Assembly (NCBI GenBank): GCA_937892995.1
Contig: CALBJS010000072.1
Coordinates: 1-17,253 of the forward strand
Reading direction: 5' to 3'
DNA length: 17,253 bases
DNA from: an uncultured Peptococcaceae bacterium
GTDB taxonomy: Bacteria; Bacillota; Desulfitobacteriia; Desulfitobacteriales; Syntrophobotulaceae
Of the stretch, positions 6,304-14,631 are shown piece by piece. Both the position numbers and the translations under genes were made by a program. How positions within the stretch are numbered: position 1 is the stretch's first letter; each line of letters begins with the position of its first letter. The notes beneath the pieces were generated by a model. It ran no database searches. It saw only the letters and a program-made list of their open reading frames with translations, and was not told where the DNA came from.

Positions 6304-7065
6304 CTACCTTAATATCTGCCCTAAGAAAGCTTTTGTTCGGGGGTGCTTGGGGTTACCGAAAACTTCTTGTGGATTTCCTTGTTCGATTATTTCCCCGTTG
6401 TCCATGAAAATAACTTTATTTGCTACCTCCCGGGCGAAACCCATCTCATGGGTCACTACGAGCATAGTCATGTGCTCTTCGGCGAGGGCTTTCATTACCT
6501 TAAGAACCTCCCCGGTAAGTTCAGGGTCTAAAGCAGAAGTAGGCTCATCAAAAAGCATAATATCCGGATTCATAGCTAGTGCTCTGGCGATAGCAACCCT
6601 TTGTTTTTGCCCTCCTGAAAGTTCGCAGGGATAGCTATCTCTTTTATCGGCTAGACCTACTTTTTCAAGAAGTTGGTCGGCTATATTTTCAGCTTCTATT
6701 AGAGGGGTATTACTAACCGTAATCGGGGCTTCGATAATATTCTCCAGAACACTCTTATGAGGGAAAAGATTAAAGTTCTGAAAGACCATCCCCATCTTTT
6801 TACGCAAGATACGGATATCTTTTTCGGAAGAATAGATGCTATCTCCGTTAGAATCTTGATAAACCATAGGTTTGCCTTCGATGGCAACGCTTCCTTTATC
6901 GATAGTTTCCAACCTGATAAGACATCTTAGAAGGGTACTCTTGCCAGAGCCGGAGGGTCCTATAATGGCGATTACCTCACCCTTATTCACTTCCAGATCT
7001 ATTCCTCTTAAGACTTCAAGATTATTAAATTTCTTACAAATGTTTTTGACAGTAAGAATGTTCAT
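6304..7065 (-). CDS. glnQ: Polar amino acid ABC transporter, ATP-binding protein
   Basis: The 253-residue ATPase has every ABC motif: Walker A GPSGSGKST (36-44), Q-loop Gln96 in MVFQNFNLFPH, signature LSGGQKQR (149-156), Walker B IMLFDEP (169-175), D-loop SALDPE and switch His206. The NFNLFPH and HEMGFAREV segments are typical of the GlnQ/HisP/ArtP group, which powers uptake of Gln, Arg, His and similar amino acids. It is the last gene of a binding protein-permease-ATPase operon, 42 bp after the permease, with GGAAG ahead of the ATG. The gene symbol reflects the family; the actual substrate is not determined. Stop is TAG. Confidence 0.9.
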   Translation of the reverse strand: MNILTVKNICKKFNNLEVLRGIDLEVNKGEVIAIIGPSGSGKSTLLRCLIRLETIDKGSVAIEGKPMVYQDSNGDSIYSSEKDIRILRKKMGMVFQNFNLFPHKSVLENIIEAPITVSNTPLIEAENIADQLLEKVGLADKRDSYPCELSGGQKQRVAIARALAMNPDIMLFDEPTSALDPELTGEVLKVMKALAEEHMTMLVVTHEMGFAREVANKVIFMDNGEIIEQGNPQEVFGNPKHPRTKAFLGQILR

Positions 7066-7107
7066 TTATAGACTTCCTTTATGCTTTTGATGGATTCCGC
7101 AACAGAA

Positions 7108-7758
7108 TTAGCCGGTATAATAGGAATACTTCTGCTCCAATTTCCTAAAAATAAGGGTCAAGGCCAAGGTATTTACCAGGTAAAACACACCGGCGATTAG
7201 GAAAGCACTTATATTAAAATCCCTTGTTACTATGATCTGTGCTGTCCTTAAAACATCTGCCAGACCGATACCAAACACAAGAGCTGTATCCTTGACTAAA
7301 GTGATAACTTCATTACTGACAGGGGGCAAGATCCTTTTGGTCATTTGCGGTACTATTATTCTTCTCATGGTCTGACTATAGGTTAAGCCTAAAACATCGG
7401 CACTTTCATATTGGCCCCTGTCTATGGATTGGATCCCGGATCTGAAGATTTCTGCGAAATAAGCAGCATAATTAAGTACAAAGGCAACAATAGCTGCAGT
7501 CATACTTTCAAATTTTATTCCGAAAGCCGGTAATCCAAAATAAATAAAAAAGACCTGTAATAATAAAGGTGTTCCTCTTAGAAGCCATATATATGTTCCT
7601 GTAGCAGCTTGCAGCAGGTTGGATTTCGAAATTCGAGCCAAGGCGATAAGAAGTCCTAGGGGAAGCGAAAATATTAAGGTGGAGAAAAAAAGAGAATAGG
7701 TTATCTTACACCCTTTGGCGATTGCTATACTGGAATTTATAATATATTCAAGTTCCAT
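7108..7758 (-). CDS. Polar amino acid ABC transporter, permease
   Basis: The 216-residue permease has about five membrane segments of the HisM/GlnP type. The conserved early segment is YIWLLRGTPLLLQVFFIYFGLP (56-77). The EAA loop, which contacts the ATPase, is QYESADVLGLTYSQTMRRIIVPQ (116-138), followed by a typical VITLVKDTALV stretch. One permease gene suggests a homodimeric channel. TAGGAG lies 6 bases before ATG 7758. It is preceded by a 169-bp spacer carrying a 30-bp palindrome, which would lower its expression relative to the binding protein. Confidence 0.9.
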   Translation of the reverse strand: MELEYIINSSIAIAKGCKITYSLFFSTLIFSLPLGLLIALARISKSNLLQAATGTYIWLLRGTPLLLQVFFIYFGLPAFGIKFESMTAAIVAFVLNYAAYFAEIFRSGIQSIDRGQYESADVLGLTYSQTMRRIIVPQMTKRILPPVSNEVITLVKDTALVFGIGLADVLRTAQIIVTRDFNISAFLIAGVFYLVNTLALTLIFRKLEQKYSYYTG

Positions 7759-7845
7759 GCCATGCTCCTAAAAATAATAGATGGTAAAAAGCGAATATTG
7801 ATTAGAATCCAAATTTAGTGCGTTGCGGTCAGAAAGTAGAAGTAG

Positions 7846-7875
7846 TTTAGGCTGTTGCTATAGCAACAGCCTAAA
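7846..7875 (-). terminator. Palindromic stem-loop between binding-protein and permease genes
   Basis: Bases 7846-7860 and 7861-7875 are exact reverse complements, making a 30-bp perfect palindrome (half-site TTTAGGCTGTTGCTA). It lies 53 bp past the binding-protein stop and 88 bp before the permease start. No long T-run follows, so it is more likely an mRNA-stabilising or partial-termination hairpin than a full terminator. Such elements commonly keep the periplasmic-type binding protein in excess over the permease and ATPase. Confidence 0.65.
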
Positions 7876-7927
7876 TGTTATTGCTTCTGTGGACAAAATA
7901 TAATATTCTTCTTGATTATGTTTATCT

Positions 7928-8764
7928 TTATTTCAGAACAATATCCAATCCGAACCATTTCTCGGATATTTCCTTAGCGGAACCATCGGTATTCATGGTA
8001 TCAAGAGCTTTTTGAAGTTCGGCTAGGAAGGCTTCGTCACTTTTACGAACGCCTATTCCGTATTCTTCTTCTCCGAAGTTATCTTCAAGGATGGAGTAAA
8101 GTTCAGCTTTCATGGATACATAGTATCTACCCACTACTTCATCGACCACTACTGCATCTACCCTGCCTGCCGCCAGATCCATTAAAGCTTCGGTATTATT
8201 CGGGAATTCGACCATCTCTTTAAGGGAATTAAAGGCAGCTTCATCTTTTTTGACAGCACCTACGGCACTGCTCCCTGCTTGAACGGCAATTCTTTTGCCG
8301 ACCAGATCGGCTTTGGTCTTGATTGCGGAATCCTTTTGAACGACGATGATTTGTTTGTTAGCAAGATAGGGCTTGGTGATAGCGATCGCGGCTTTCCTTT
8401 CATCGGTAATGGTCATGCCATTCCAGATCAAGTCAATGTTCTTATTGTTTAGCTCCATAATTACACCGGACCAGACAACAGGTTGGAATTTTGCTTCTAC
8501 ACCCATTTTCTCCGCGGCTTTTTTAGCCATATCAATATCGAAACCAACTATTTCTCCTTTTTCATCTCGGAAGCCCATGGGAGGGAAGGAATCATCCAGA
8601 CCTACGGTAAAGTAGCCCCTAGCCTTAATATCATCCCAGGAGGTATCCTGAGCTTGATCATTAGGTTTGGGATCATCAGCAGGTTTCTGGGTAGCACAGC
8701 CTGTTAATGCTAGTGCCAGGACAAGGATTACGGTAAGAACAATAATGAAACTTTTCTTTTTCAT
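7928..8764 (-). CDS. Polar amino acid ABC transporter, substrate-binding lipoprotein
   Basis: From ATG 8764 the product is 278 residues with a textbook lipoprotein signal: MKKK, a hydrophobic core, then lipobox LTGC with the acylated Cys23. The family-3 solute-binding fold follows: YFTVGLDDSFPPMGF (51-65), VGFDIDMAKKAAEKMGV, DLIWNGMTITDERKA with carboxylate-binding Arg123, QAGSSA (162-167) and Asp208 in DAVVVDEVVG, which usually contacts the ligand amino group. A longer reading frame begins at 8896, but that start lies inside the -10 element, whereas AAGGGG precedes 8764. It is the first gene of the importer operon; substrate is probably a polar or basic amino acid. Confidence 0.9.
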   Translation of the reverse strand: MKKKSFIIVLTVILVLALALTGCATQKPADDPKPNDQAQDTSWDDIKARGYFTVGLDDSFPPMGFRDEKGEIVGFDIDMAKKAAEKMGVEAKFQPVVWSGVIMELNNKNIDLIWNGMTITDERKAAIAITKPYLANKQIIVVQKDSAIKTKADLVGKRIAVQAGSSAVGAVKKDEAAFNSLKEMVEFPNNTEALMDLAAGRVDAVVVDEVVGRYYVSMKAELYSILEDNFGEEEYGIGVRKSDEAFLAELQKALDTMNTDGSAKEISEKWFGLDIVLK

Positions 8765-8894
8765 CTCTTGGGTTCCCCTTTCATCTAACATGTAATCAAT
8801 AATGTCAGCGGAAAAATAATTATTCATAGATGTGGCTAAATTTGTGATTAAATTTCTTGATAAGGAATAGAACTTTGTCCCCGCTGCATCAACC

Positions 8895-8923
8895 ATTATA
8901 CTTTAACTCGGTAAATTAGTAAA
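8895..8923 (-). promoter_or_regulatory. Sigma-A promoter of the amino acid importer operon
   Basis: On the minus strand TTTACT (8918-8923) is followed after exactly 17 bp by a perfect TATAAT (8895-8900). Transcription would begin near 8888, leaving a leader of roughly 120 bases before ATG 8764, in which I recognise no riboswitch. Confidence 0.65.
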
Positions 8924-8994
8924 CAAATAAATTGGTATTTCTACAAAAGTAATTGTTAGTAGATATTAACTTGTTTGTTTCTTAGTTTTACATA

Positions 8995-9879
8995 TTAGGG
9001 GTTAGGGAGTGGAATCTCCTCAGCATTTTTGGCTTCTTCGGGAATAGTAAAATCCTGGGCTTTATTTTGATTTAAAACTGTATATTCCATGGATATTTCC
9101 ATATTCGCAAAGACCTCTTTCAATTCATTGATATCCGGCAAATTACCGTCTTCTACCAGAGCATTACCTAAGTTCTTCATATTCTCGGTCAGAACCATTT
9201 GACATTTGACTGTCTCCAGTGTAGCTTTGTTAATCCAGATTAGATATTCCATATCACCTATTTTGGAGAGAATATCTTTGTTGATTAGGCCATTGTCGAT
9301 GCCTAAAGTATTACCAGCCGTTTCTTGGAAAACCTGTTCAAAAATTTTACTGGAAGCTATTATGTCGATCTTAACAGTGTTCATTTCTCCGATCTTTTCT
9401 TCCCCCAGAAACTCCGCTTTTGTAAGGTTATCCATAAAGAGTTTTAAATTATCCCTAGGATCCATAGCCATCATTTTGGCCATAGCCGGATCATCTACTG
9501 TTACTTTTTGCCATTGATCCCCAACCTGTTGGTAAACAATTACTTTCTGGTTTTCTTCCACCATGTACTGTTCTATAGTCATCTTCTCATCCATATTAGG
9601 CATAGTTAGATCCATGACCATTTTCATTTTCATTGGTTTTTGGAAGATGGTGGCTTTGCCGGACATGGATATATCCATCACATCTTGTCCCAGGGACATT
9701 TTCATTTTCGAGGTCATGTCCATATCATAGTTATTGAGTTGATACCATTTGTCAAAGGATTCTTCAACGATTTTCTCCGCTGTTTTGCCTGCTGTCAGGT
9801 CCTTAGGTCCAGAACAGGCGGTCAGGACAATTAATGTATAGATTAGTACAAGGCTAAGAACAAAAAGCTTTCTTTTCAT
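8995..9879 (-). CDS. Met-rich surface lipoprotein, DUF6612-like
   Basis: The 294-residue protein starts MKRK, then a hydrophobic core and lipobox LTAC with Cys22, so it should be anchored outside the membrane. Residues about 30-285 resemble the DUF6612/LppX-LprAFG-like fold: alternating beta strands such as YDMDMTSKMKMSLG, ATIFQKPMKMKMVMDLTM and NQKVIVYQQVGDQWQKV, and a late MEYLIWINKATLETVKCQM. Methionine is unusually frequent in residues 55-110 and at MAKMMAMD. Function is unknown; a lipid or hydrophobic-molecule carrier role is proposed for the wider fold. GGAG lies 10 bases before ATG 9879. It appears monocistronic, and no terminator was seen between its stop and the downstream importer promoter. 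Confidence 0.75.
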   Translation of the reverse strand: MKRKLFVLSLVLIYTLIVLTACSGPKDLTAGKTAEKIVEESFDKWYQLNNYDMDMTSKMKMSLGQDVMDISMSGKATIFQKPMKMKMVMDLTMPNMDEKMTIEQYMVEENQKVIVYQQVGDQWQKVTVDDPAMAKMMAMDPRDNLKLFMDNLTKAEFLGEEKIGEMNTVKIDIIASSKIFEQVFQETAGNTLGIDNGLINKDILSKIGDMEYLIWINKATLETVKCQMVLTENMKNLGNALVEDGNLPDINELKEVFANMEISMEYTVLNQNKAQDFTIPEEAKNAEEIPLPNP

Positions 9880-9933
9880 TGGACTTCCATCTCCTTTTTT
9901 ATTGGAATAATAATGGTGAAACTGAGTAGCAGG

Positions 9934-9970
9934 GATACTTTTTAGATATAGCCGATACTATTTAGATATA
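9934..9970. repeat. Direct repeat pair with 20-bp period upstream of the lipoprotein gene
   Basis: GATACTTTTTAGATATA (9934-9950) and GATACTATTTAGATATA (9954-9970) differ at one base and are separated by GCC, so like bases lie 20 bp apart, about two helical turns. They sit 55-91 bp upstream of the lipoprotein start in the divergent spacer. This is the usual architecture of a response-regulator or dimeric activator site; the binding protein is unknown. Confidence 0.55.
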
Positions 9971-10075
9971 TATTTATAACTATATTAACTAATCATATCA
10001 TGTGGAGGATAGATTTTATAGATAAAAAATGGCACTTGGAAAAACTTGCAGTACTCTTAAGCATCCAAAAACTTT

Positions 10076-10117
10076 AGCGAAAGGTTATGACAGCCGGTTG
10101 GTATGGAAGCCTTCGCT
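10076..10117 (+). other. Stem-loop in the leader of the activase gene
   Basis: AGCGAAAGG (10076-10084) pairs with CCTTCGCT (10110-10117) with one bulged A, extended by a T-G and a T-A pair. An A-rich run follows (CTAAAAAAACAAAAAAA). It is not a plus-strand terminator because no T-run follows. The rest of spacer 9880-10168 is AT-rich and holds only the direct repeats. The element may be a leader structure; no known riboswitch was matched. Confidence 0.35.
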
Positions 10118-10168
10118 CTAAAAAAACAAAAAAATGAATAAATTCCCCTCTCAAATGGAAAAATAAGT

Positions 10169-13100
10169 GTGTTATTAACCTTTAAGGGGGAGAGAAACCT
10201 GGTTCTTGCTACTCAGAAAAAGAAAAGTACAGCTAAGGAGAAACTTCACCTGGGAATTGATATCGGCTCGACAACCGTGAAGATTGCTATCATCGATAGT
10301 ATAGATAACCTACTCTTCAGTAAATATAAGAGACATTATTCTGACATCTGGAAAACACTTGCTGAACTTATTCAGGAAGTAAATAAGGAATACCAAGGCC
10401 ACAGACTAACTGTAGCGGTAACCGGGTCAGGTGGTCTTTCTGTTTCTGAATTATTAGGATTAACTTTTGTTCAGGAGGTTATTGCCGGTAGCAAAGCAAT
10501 CGAGAGGTATATTCCCGATACAGAAGTAGTGATCGAGTTGGGCGGGGAAGATGCCAAGATCACTTTTTTCGATAAGGGTATCGATCAGAGAATGAATGGG
10601 ATCTGTGCGGGTGGAACAGGGGCTTTCATAGATCAGATGGCTATTCTCTTAAAAACTGATGCCGAAGGACTTAATAAACTTGCTGAGAATTATCAGGCTA
10701 TTTATCCCATAGCGGCCAGGTGTGGAGAATTTGCTAAGACGGATATCCAGCCTCTCCTCAATGAAGGAGCCAGAAAAGAGGATATCGCTGCTTCGATCTT
10801 TCAGGCCGTTGTTAATCAAACTATTGGTGGACTCGCTTGTGGACGGAAGATTAAGGGTAAAGTCGGCTTCCTGGGAGGACCTCTGCATTTTTTGCCCCAA
10901 CTTCGCCACAGATTCCAAGAAACTCTCGGTTTAGCGGATGAAGAGATGGTCGTACCCGAAAATTCTCAAGTATATGTAGCGATCGGGGCGGCCCTCGCCT
11001 CTCAGCAGGAAAAGGAGATAAGCTTTGCGGAACTGCTCACCAAATTCAAGATGGATAAAACGAAGTATAGGTATGAAACTGCTAAACTTGAGCCCTTATT
11101 TAGAAATGAAGAAGATTATTTGAATTTTAAGCAAAGGCATTCGTTGGAGAAAGTAAGAAGAAGGAACTTGCGTACTTATAAGGGCAAATGTTACCTGGGA
11201 ATGGATGTAGGCTCGACAACAACTAAAGCTGCCTTAGTCGATGAAGAAGGCAACCTTCTCTATTCCTGTTATGAAAATAATGAAGGAAATCCTTTAGATT
11301 CTGCAGTAAAAATGCTTAAGGAGATTTATGCTAACCTTCCGGAAAGTGTCGAGATAAAATATTCCGTTGTCACCGGTTATGGGGAAAATCTTATTAAAAC
11401 AGCACTTTTTTTTGACCTTGGCGAAGTAGAAACCATAGCTCATTATACTGCTGCCGATTATTTTCTTCCTGGGGTTAATTTTATTTTGGATATCGGTGGT
11501 CAAGATATGAAATGCCTTCAAATTAGAGATGGCATTATTGAAAACATCATGTTGAATGAGGCTTGTTCTTCAGGCTGTGGTTCTTTTATCGAGACCTTCG
11601 CCAAATCCCTGGAAACAAATGTTCAGGATTTTGCTCTGAAGGGAGTCAAAGCTCAAGCTCCTGCCGATTTGGGCTCGAGGTGCACAGTATTCATGAATTC
11701 TAAGGTAAAACAGGCTCAGAAAGAAGGGGTATCAGTTGGTGACCTTGCAGCAGGTTTATCTTATTCGGTCATTAAAAATGCCCTTTATAAAGTAATAAAG
11801 TTAAAAGGATCTGCTGACTTGGGGGAGAAAGTCATTGTCCAAGGGGGCACTTTCCTTAATGACACCATAGTGCGGAGCCTAGAGTTGATCACAGGAAGAG
11901 AAGTGATTCGTCCCGATATTTCAGGGCTCATGGGGGCCTTCGGTGCAGCTCTCTTAGCTAAAGAAAAATGGAGGGAAGGTATTACCACTTCCCTGCTAAA
12001 TTCTGTTGAACTTAGTGAGTTCTCTGTTAAATCGAAGATGATAAGATGTAAGAAGTGTACCAATAACTGCTTATTAACGGTTAATATGTTTGGAGACGGT
12101 CGCAAGCTCATAACCGGTAACCGCTGTGAGAGAGGGGCAGGTCTAGAAAGGTCGGAGAAAATTCCTAATCTCTATGAGTATAAGCTGAAGAGATTATTTG
12201 ACTATGAACCCTTAGAGAAAGAAGAAGCCTCTAGGGGTATAATCGGAATTCCCCGGGTGCTCAATATTTACGAGAATTATCCTTTTTGGTTTACCTTTTT
12301 TACCGCATTAGGCTTCAGAGTGGAATTATCACCTAATTCTAATCGTAAGATTTATGAACTAGGTATGGATACCATTTCTTCAGATACAATCTGCTATCCG
12401 GCCAAAATAGCCCATGGACATATCGTATCTTTAGTAGAGCGGGGAGTAAAACACATATTCTATCCTTGCATACCTAAGGAGAAAGAAGAAATTAAAGAGG
12501 CAGATAATTATTACAATTGTCCTATAGTGATTTCCTATGCCGAAGTACTTCGAGCCAATATGGATATCCTTAAGGAAAAAAACGTTAGATTTTTTAACCC
12601 TTTCCTTCCTTATCATCATAAGCAAAGACTAATAAAAAGATTATATGATGAATTTAAAGAGTTTGGGGTGAGTTTGTCTGAAATAACTAGAGCTGTCGGG
12701 TTAGCTCGGAATGAAGATAAGAAAGCTAAAGAGGATATTAAGAAAAAGGGCGAAGAAGTTCTGAATTGGATGAAGGAAAATGGACATAGTGGGATTGTTC
12801 TTTCGGGGAGACCTTACCACCTTGATCAGGAGGTTAACCATGGGATTCCTAATATCATCACCTCCTTGGGGATGGCAGTTCTGACCGAAGACTCTATTGC
12901 CCACCTAGGGAAAGTTAAGAGACCGCTACGGGTCTTAGATCAATGGATGTATCATTCCAGGCTTTATGAGGCAGCGGATTTTGTGGCGAGACAAGATAAT
13001 CTGGAACTCGTGCAATTAAATTCTTTTGGCTGTGGGCCTGATTCTATAGCTGCTGAACAGGCTCAAGAGATTTTAAATGAGGCCGGTAAGATATATACCC

Positions 13101-13822
13101 TAATTAAAATTGATGAGGTTAGTAATTTAGGGGCAGTGAGGATTAGGCTTAGATCTCTAAAGGCAGCAATCGAAGCCCGTAAAGATAGAAAGTTAATTCA
13201 AGGGGTTAGGGAAACTATCCCTTTGAAAAAAACACTTTTTACTGCAGAGATGCGCAAGACCCATACTATCCTCGCTCCTCAAATGGCACCAATTCATTTT
13301 GAATTTGCTCAAGAAGTGGCCAGATCGGAAGGATATAATTTCGAAATTCTCTCTAAGGTAGAGGATAAAGATATTGCTGAAGGACTAAAATATGTGAACA
13401 ATGATTCCTGTTATCCTTCCATTATTATTATTGGTCAATTGCTCAGGGCCTTACAATCAGGAAAATATGATCTAGGTAATACCTCGATTATTATGAGTCA
13501 AACCGGCGGACCATGCCGGGCGAGCAATTATTTAGCACTTCTTAGAAAGGCACTTCAAGCTACTGGGTTCCAGAATATTCCTATTATTTCCTTGAATGTT
13601 GCCGGTTTAGAAAAAACCCCGGGATTTAAGCTCACAGCATCCATGTTTACTAAGGCAGTCATGGCTATGGTTTATGGTGATCTCCTGATGAAAGTACTCT
13701 ACAGGGTAAGGCCTTACGAAGCTGTTCCAGGGACAGCCGATAATCTTTTAAATAAATGGATGGGGATCTGTAAACCAAATGTTAGGACAGGAGAACGTAG
13801 GATATTTAGGCTTTATGTCTAG
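10169..13822 (+). CDS. Giant acyl-CoA dehydratase activase-related protein (main part)
   Basis: The 1217-residue frame has two ASKHA ATPase domains of the BcrA/BadF/HgdC type. The first starts at LGIDIGSTTVK (28-38), with iron-sulphur ligands expected at Cys146 (NGICAGGTGAF) and Cys185. The second starts at LGMDVGSTTTK (343-353), with Cys466/Cys470 and Cys505. A Cys-rich stretch, CKKCTNNC (627-634) plus Cys653, may bind metal or an FeS cluster. A DUF2229-like and HgdB-like region follows (about 690-1217). HgdC-type activases use ATP to push one electron into 2-hydroxyacyl-CoA dehydratases or benzoyl-CoA reductase-like enzymes; these giant fusions remain largely uncharacterised. The usual C-terminal domain lies beyond an in-frame TAG at 13820-13822. 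The start is uncertain: GTG 10169 has a poor ribosome binding site, and CTG 10199 a strong one. Confidence 0.85.
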   Translation: MLLTFKGERNLVLATQKKKSTAKEKLHLGIDIGSTTVKIAIIDSIDNLLFSKYKRHYSDIWKTLAELIQEVNKEYQGHRLTVAVTGSGGLSVSELLGLTFVQEVIAGSKAIERYIPDTEVVIELGGEDAKITFFDKGIDQRMNGICAGGTGAFIDQMAILLKTDAEGLNKLAENYQAIYPIAARCGEFAKTDIQPLLNEGARKEDIAASIFQAVVNQTIGGLACGRKIKGKVGFLGGPLHFLPQLRHRFQETLGLADEEMVVPENSQVYVAIGAALASQQEKEISFAELLTKFKMDKTKYRYETAKLEPLFRNEEDYLNFKQRHSLEKVRRRNLRTYKGKCYLGMDVGSTTTKAALVDEEGNLLYSCYENNEGNPLDSAVKMLKEIYANLPESVEIKYSVVTGYGENLIKTALFFDLGEVETIAHYTAADYFLPGVNFILDIGGQDMKCLQIRDGIIENIMLNEACSSGCGSFIETFAKSLETNVQDFALKGVKAQAPADLGSRCTVFMNSKVKQAQKEGVSVGDLAAGLSYSVIKNALYKVIKLKGSADLGEKVIVQGGTFLNDTIVRSLELITGREVIRPDISGLMGAFGAALLAKEKWREGITTSLLNSVELSEFSVKSKMIRCKKCTNNCLLTVNMFGDGRKLITGNRCERGAGLERSEKIPNLYEYKLKRLFDYEPLEKEEASRGIIGIPRVLNIYENYPFWFTFFTALGFRVELSPNSNRKIYELGMDTISSDTICYPAKIAHGHIVSLVERGVKHIFYPCIPKEKEEIKEADNYYNCPIVISYAEVLRANMDILKEKNVRFFNPFLPYHHKQRLIKRLYDEFKEFGVSLSEITRAVGLARNEDKKAKEDIKKKGEEVLNWMKENGHSGIVLSGRPYHLDQEVNHGIPNIITSLGMAVLTEDSIAHLGKVKRPLRVLDQWMYHSRLYEAADFVARQDNLELVQLNSFGCGPDSIAAEQAQEILNEAGKIYTLIKIDEVSNLGAVRIRLRSLKAAIEARKDRKLIQGVRETIPLKKTLFTAEMRKTHTILAPQMAPIHFEFAQEVARSEGYNFEILSKVEDKDIAEGLKYVNNDSCYPSIIIIGQLLRALQSGKYDLGNTSIIMSQTGGPCRASNYLALLRKALQATGFQNIPIISLNVAGLEKTPGFKLTASMFTKAVMAMVYGDLLMKVLYRVRPYEAVPGTADNLLNKWMGICKPNVRTGERRIFRLYV
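10184..10201 (+). promoter_or_regulatory. Strong ribosome binding site pointing to a CTG start for the activase
   Basis: AAGGGGGAG (10184-10192) lies downstream of the GTG at 10169 and 6 bases before an in-frame CTG at 10199-10201. No ATG, GTG or TTG is in frame at the right distance after it. Translation from CTG would give a protein starting VLATQKKKS, ten residues shorter, and it leaves the whole ATPase domain intact. Confidence 0.45.
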
Positions 13823-13825
13823 GTT

Positions 13826-14494
13826 GTGAAGGTTTTCCCGGGAAATCTTCGGGGAATAGTCAGGGATTTTGAAAATATAGAAATTAGAGATGAGAAAAAA
13901 CCACGAATAGGCTTGGTGGGGGAGATCCTGGTAAAATATCATCCGGCGGCTAATAACGATATGGCTGAATTTATAGAAAGAGAAGGAGCAGAGATAGTTA
14001 TCCCGGGGTTAACCGAATTTTTCCTCTATTGTGGTTATGGGCGCGAGTTCGAATATCGTTATTTAGCAGGTGGTCAAAAACGAAGGATTGCCGGAAACCT
14101 ATTTGTTAAGTATGTCGAACATTATCGTAATGATATGCGGGCTGCACTTCGAAATAGCAAGAGATTCACATCTTCGCCCACAATTTATGCCATGGCCGAG
14201 AGTATAAAATCTATTCTCTCCCTTGGTAATCATACGGGAGAAGGTTGGCTGCTTACCGCAGAAATGGTAGAATTGATTGAAGAAGGTGCTAACAATATCA
14301 TCTGCATGCAGCCTTTTGCTTGTCTTCCTAACCATATTACCGGCAAGGGAATGATTAAAGCGTTGAAAGAAAAATACCCTCAGACAAATATTGTCACTAT
14401 AGATTATGATCCGGGGGCGAGTGAAGTCAATCAGATTAACAGAATAAAACTCATGCTCGAGAGGGCCTTTAGTAATTTGGAAAATACAGTATAG
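13826..14494 (+). CDS. C-terminal domain of the activase, separated by an in-frame TAG
   Basis: The 222-residue product from GTG 13826 is in the same frame as the 1217-residue gene, with only TAG-GTT between them. It carries KPRIGLVGEILVKYHPAAN (25-43), GAEIVIPGLTEFFLYCGYG and CMQPFACLPNHITGKGMIKAL (162-182), the HgdB-like C-terminal domain normally fused to the giant activase in clostridia. Its first residues, VRDFENIEIRDEKKPRIG, match the usual linker into that domain, so the break falls in a linker rather than a fold. No good ribosome binding site precedes the GTG; translation would depend on termination-reinitiation or readthrough. It could be a separate subunit, a recent nonsense mutation or an assembly error. 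Stop is TAG. Confidence 0.75.
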   Translation: MKVFPGNLRGIVRDFENIEIRDEKKPRIGLVGEILVKYHPAANNDMAEFIEREGAEIVIPGLTEFFLYCGYGREFEYRYLAGGQKRRIAGNLFVKYVEHYRNDMRAALRNSKRFTSSPTIYAMAESIKSILSLGNHTGEGWLLTAEMVELIEEGANNIICMQPFACLPNHITGKGMIKALKEKYPQTNIVTIDYDPGASEVNQINRIKLMLERAFSNLENTV

Positions 14495-14631
14495 ATTTTC
14501 CTACCCGCTGCATTTGCTACTCGCTTGCCGCTATATCTAACGCTAAAACCTTATGGTAACAGAACCATGGCTAAAGATTATAATTACTCGGAGAAAATTG
14601 AAGAATAAGTTATAGATATTACAACAAAACT

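Noticed and set aside
8765..8896. Longer N-terminus for the amino acid binding protein
   Set aside because: The upstream ATG falls within the -10 element, and the added 44 residues would precede the lipoprotein signal peptide, which must be N-terminal.
10060..10130. Cyclic di-GMP or preQ1 riboswitch upstream of the activase
   Set aside because: Fragments such as GACAGCCGGTTGG and the A-rich tail look faintly similar, but the conserved cores and paired stems of those families are absent.
13820..13822. TAG as a pyrrolysine (amber) codon in the activase
   Set aside because: TAG ends several other intact genes here (gntR, SDR, the ABC ATPase, argF and the activase tail), and pyrrolysine has no known role in this family. 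Ordinary termination or an error is simpler.
14502..14600. Terminator after the activase tail
   Set aside because: Only a 5-bp ATGGT/ACCAT hairpin with wobble extensions is present, with no T-run.
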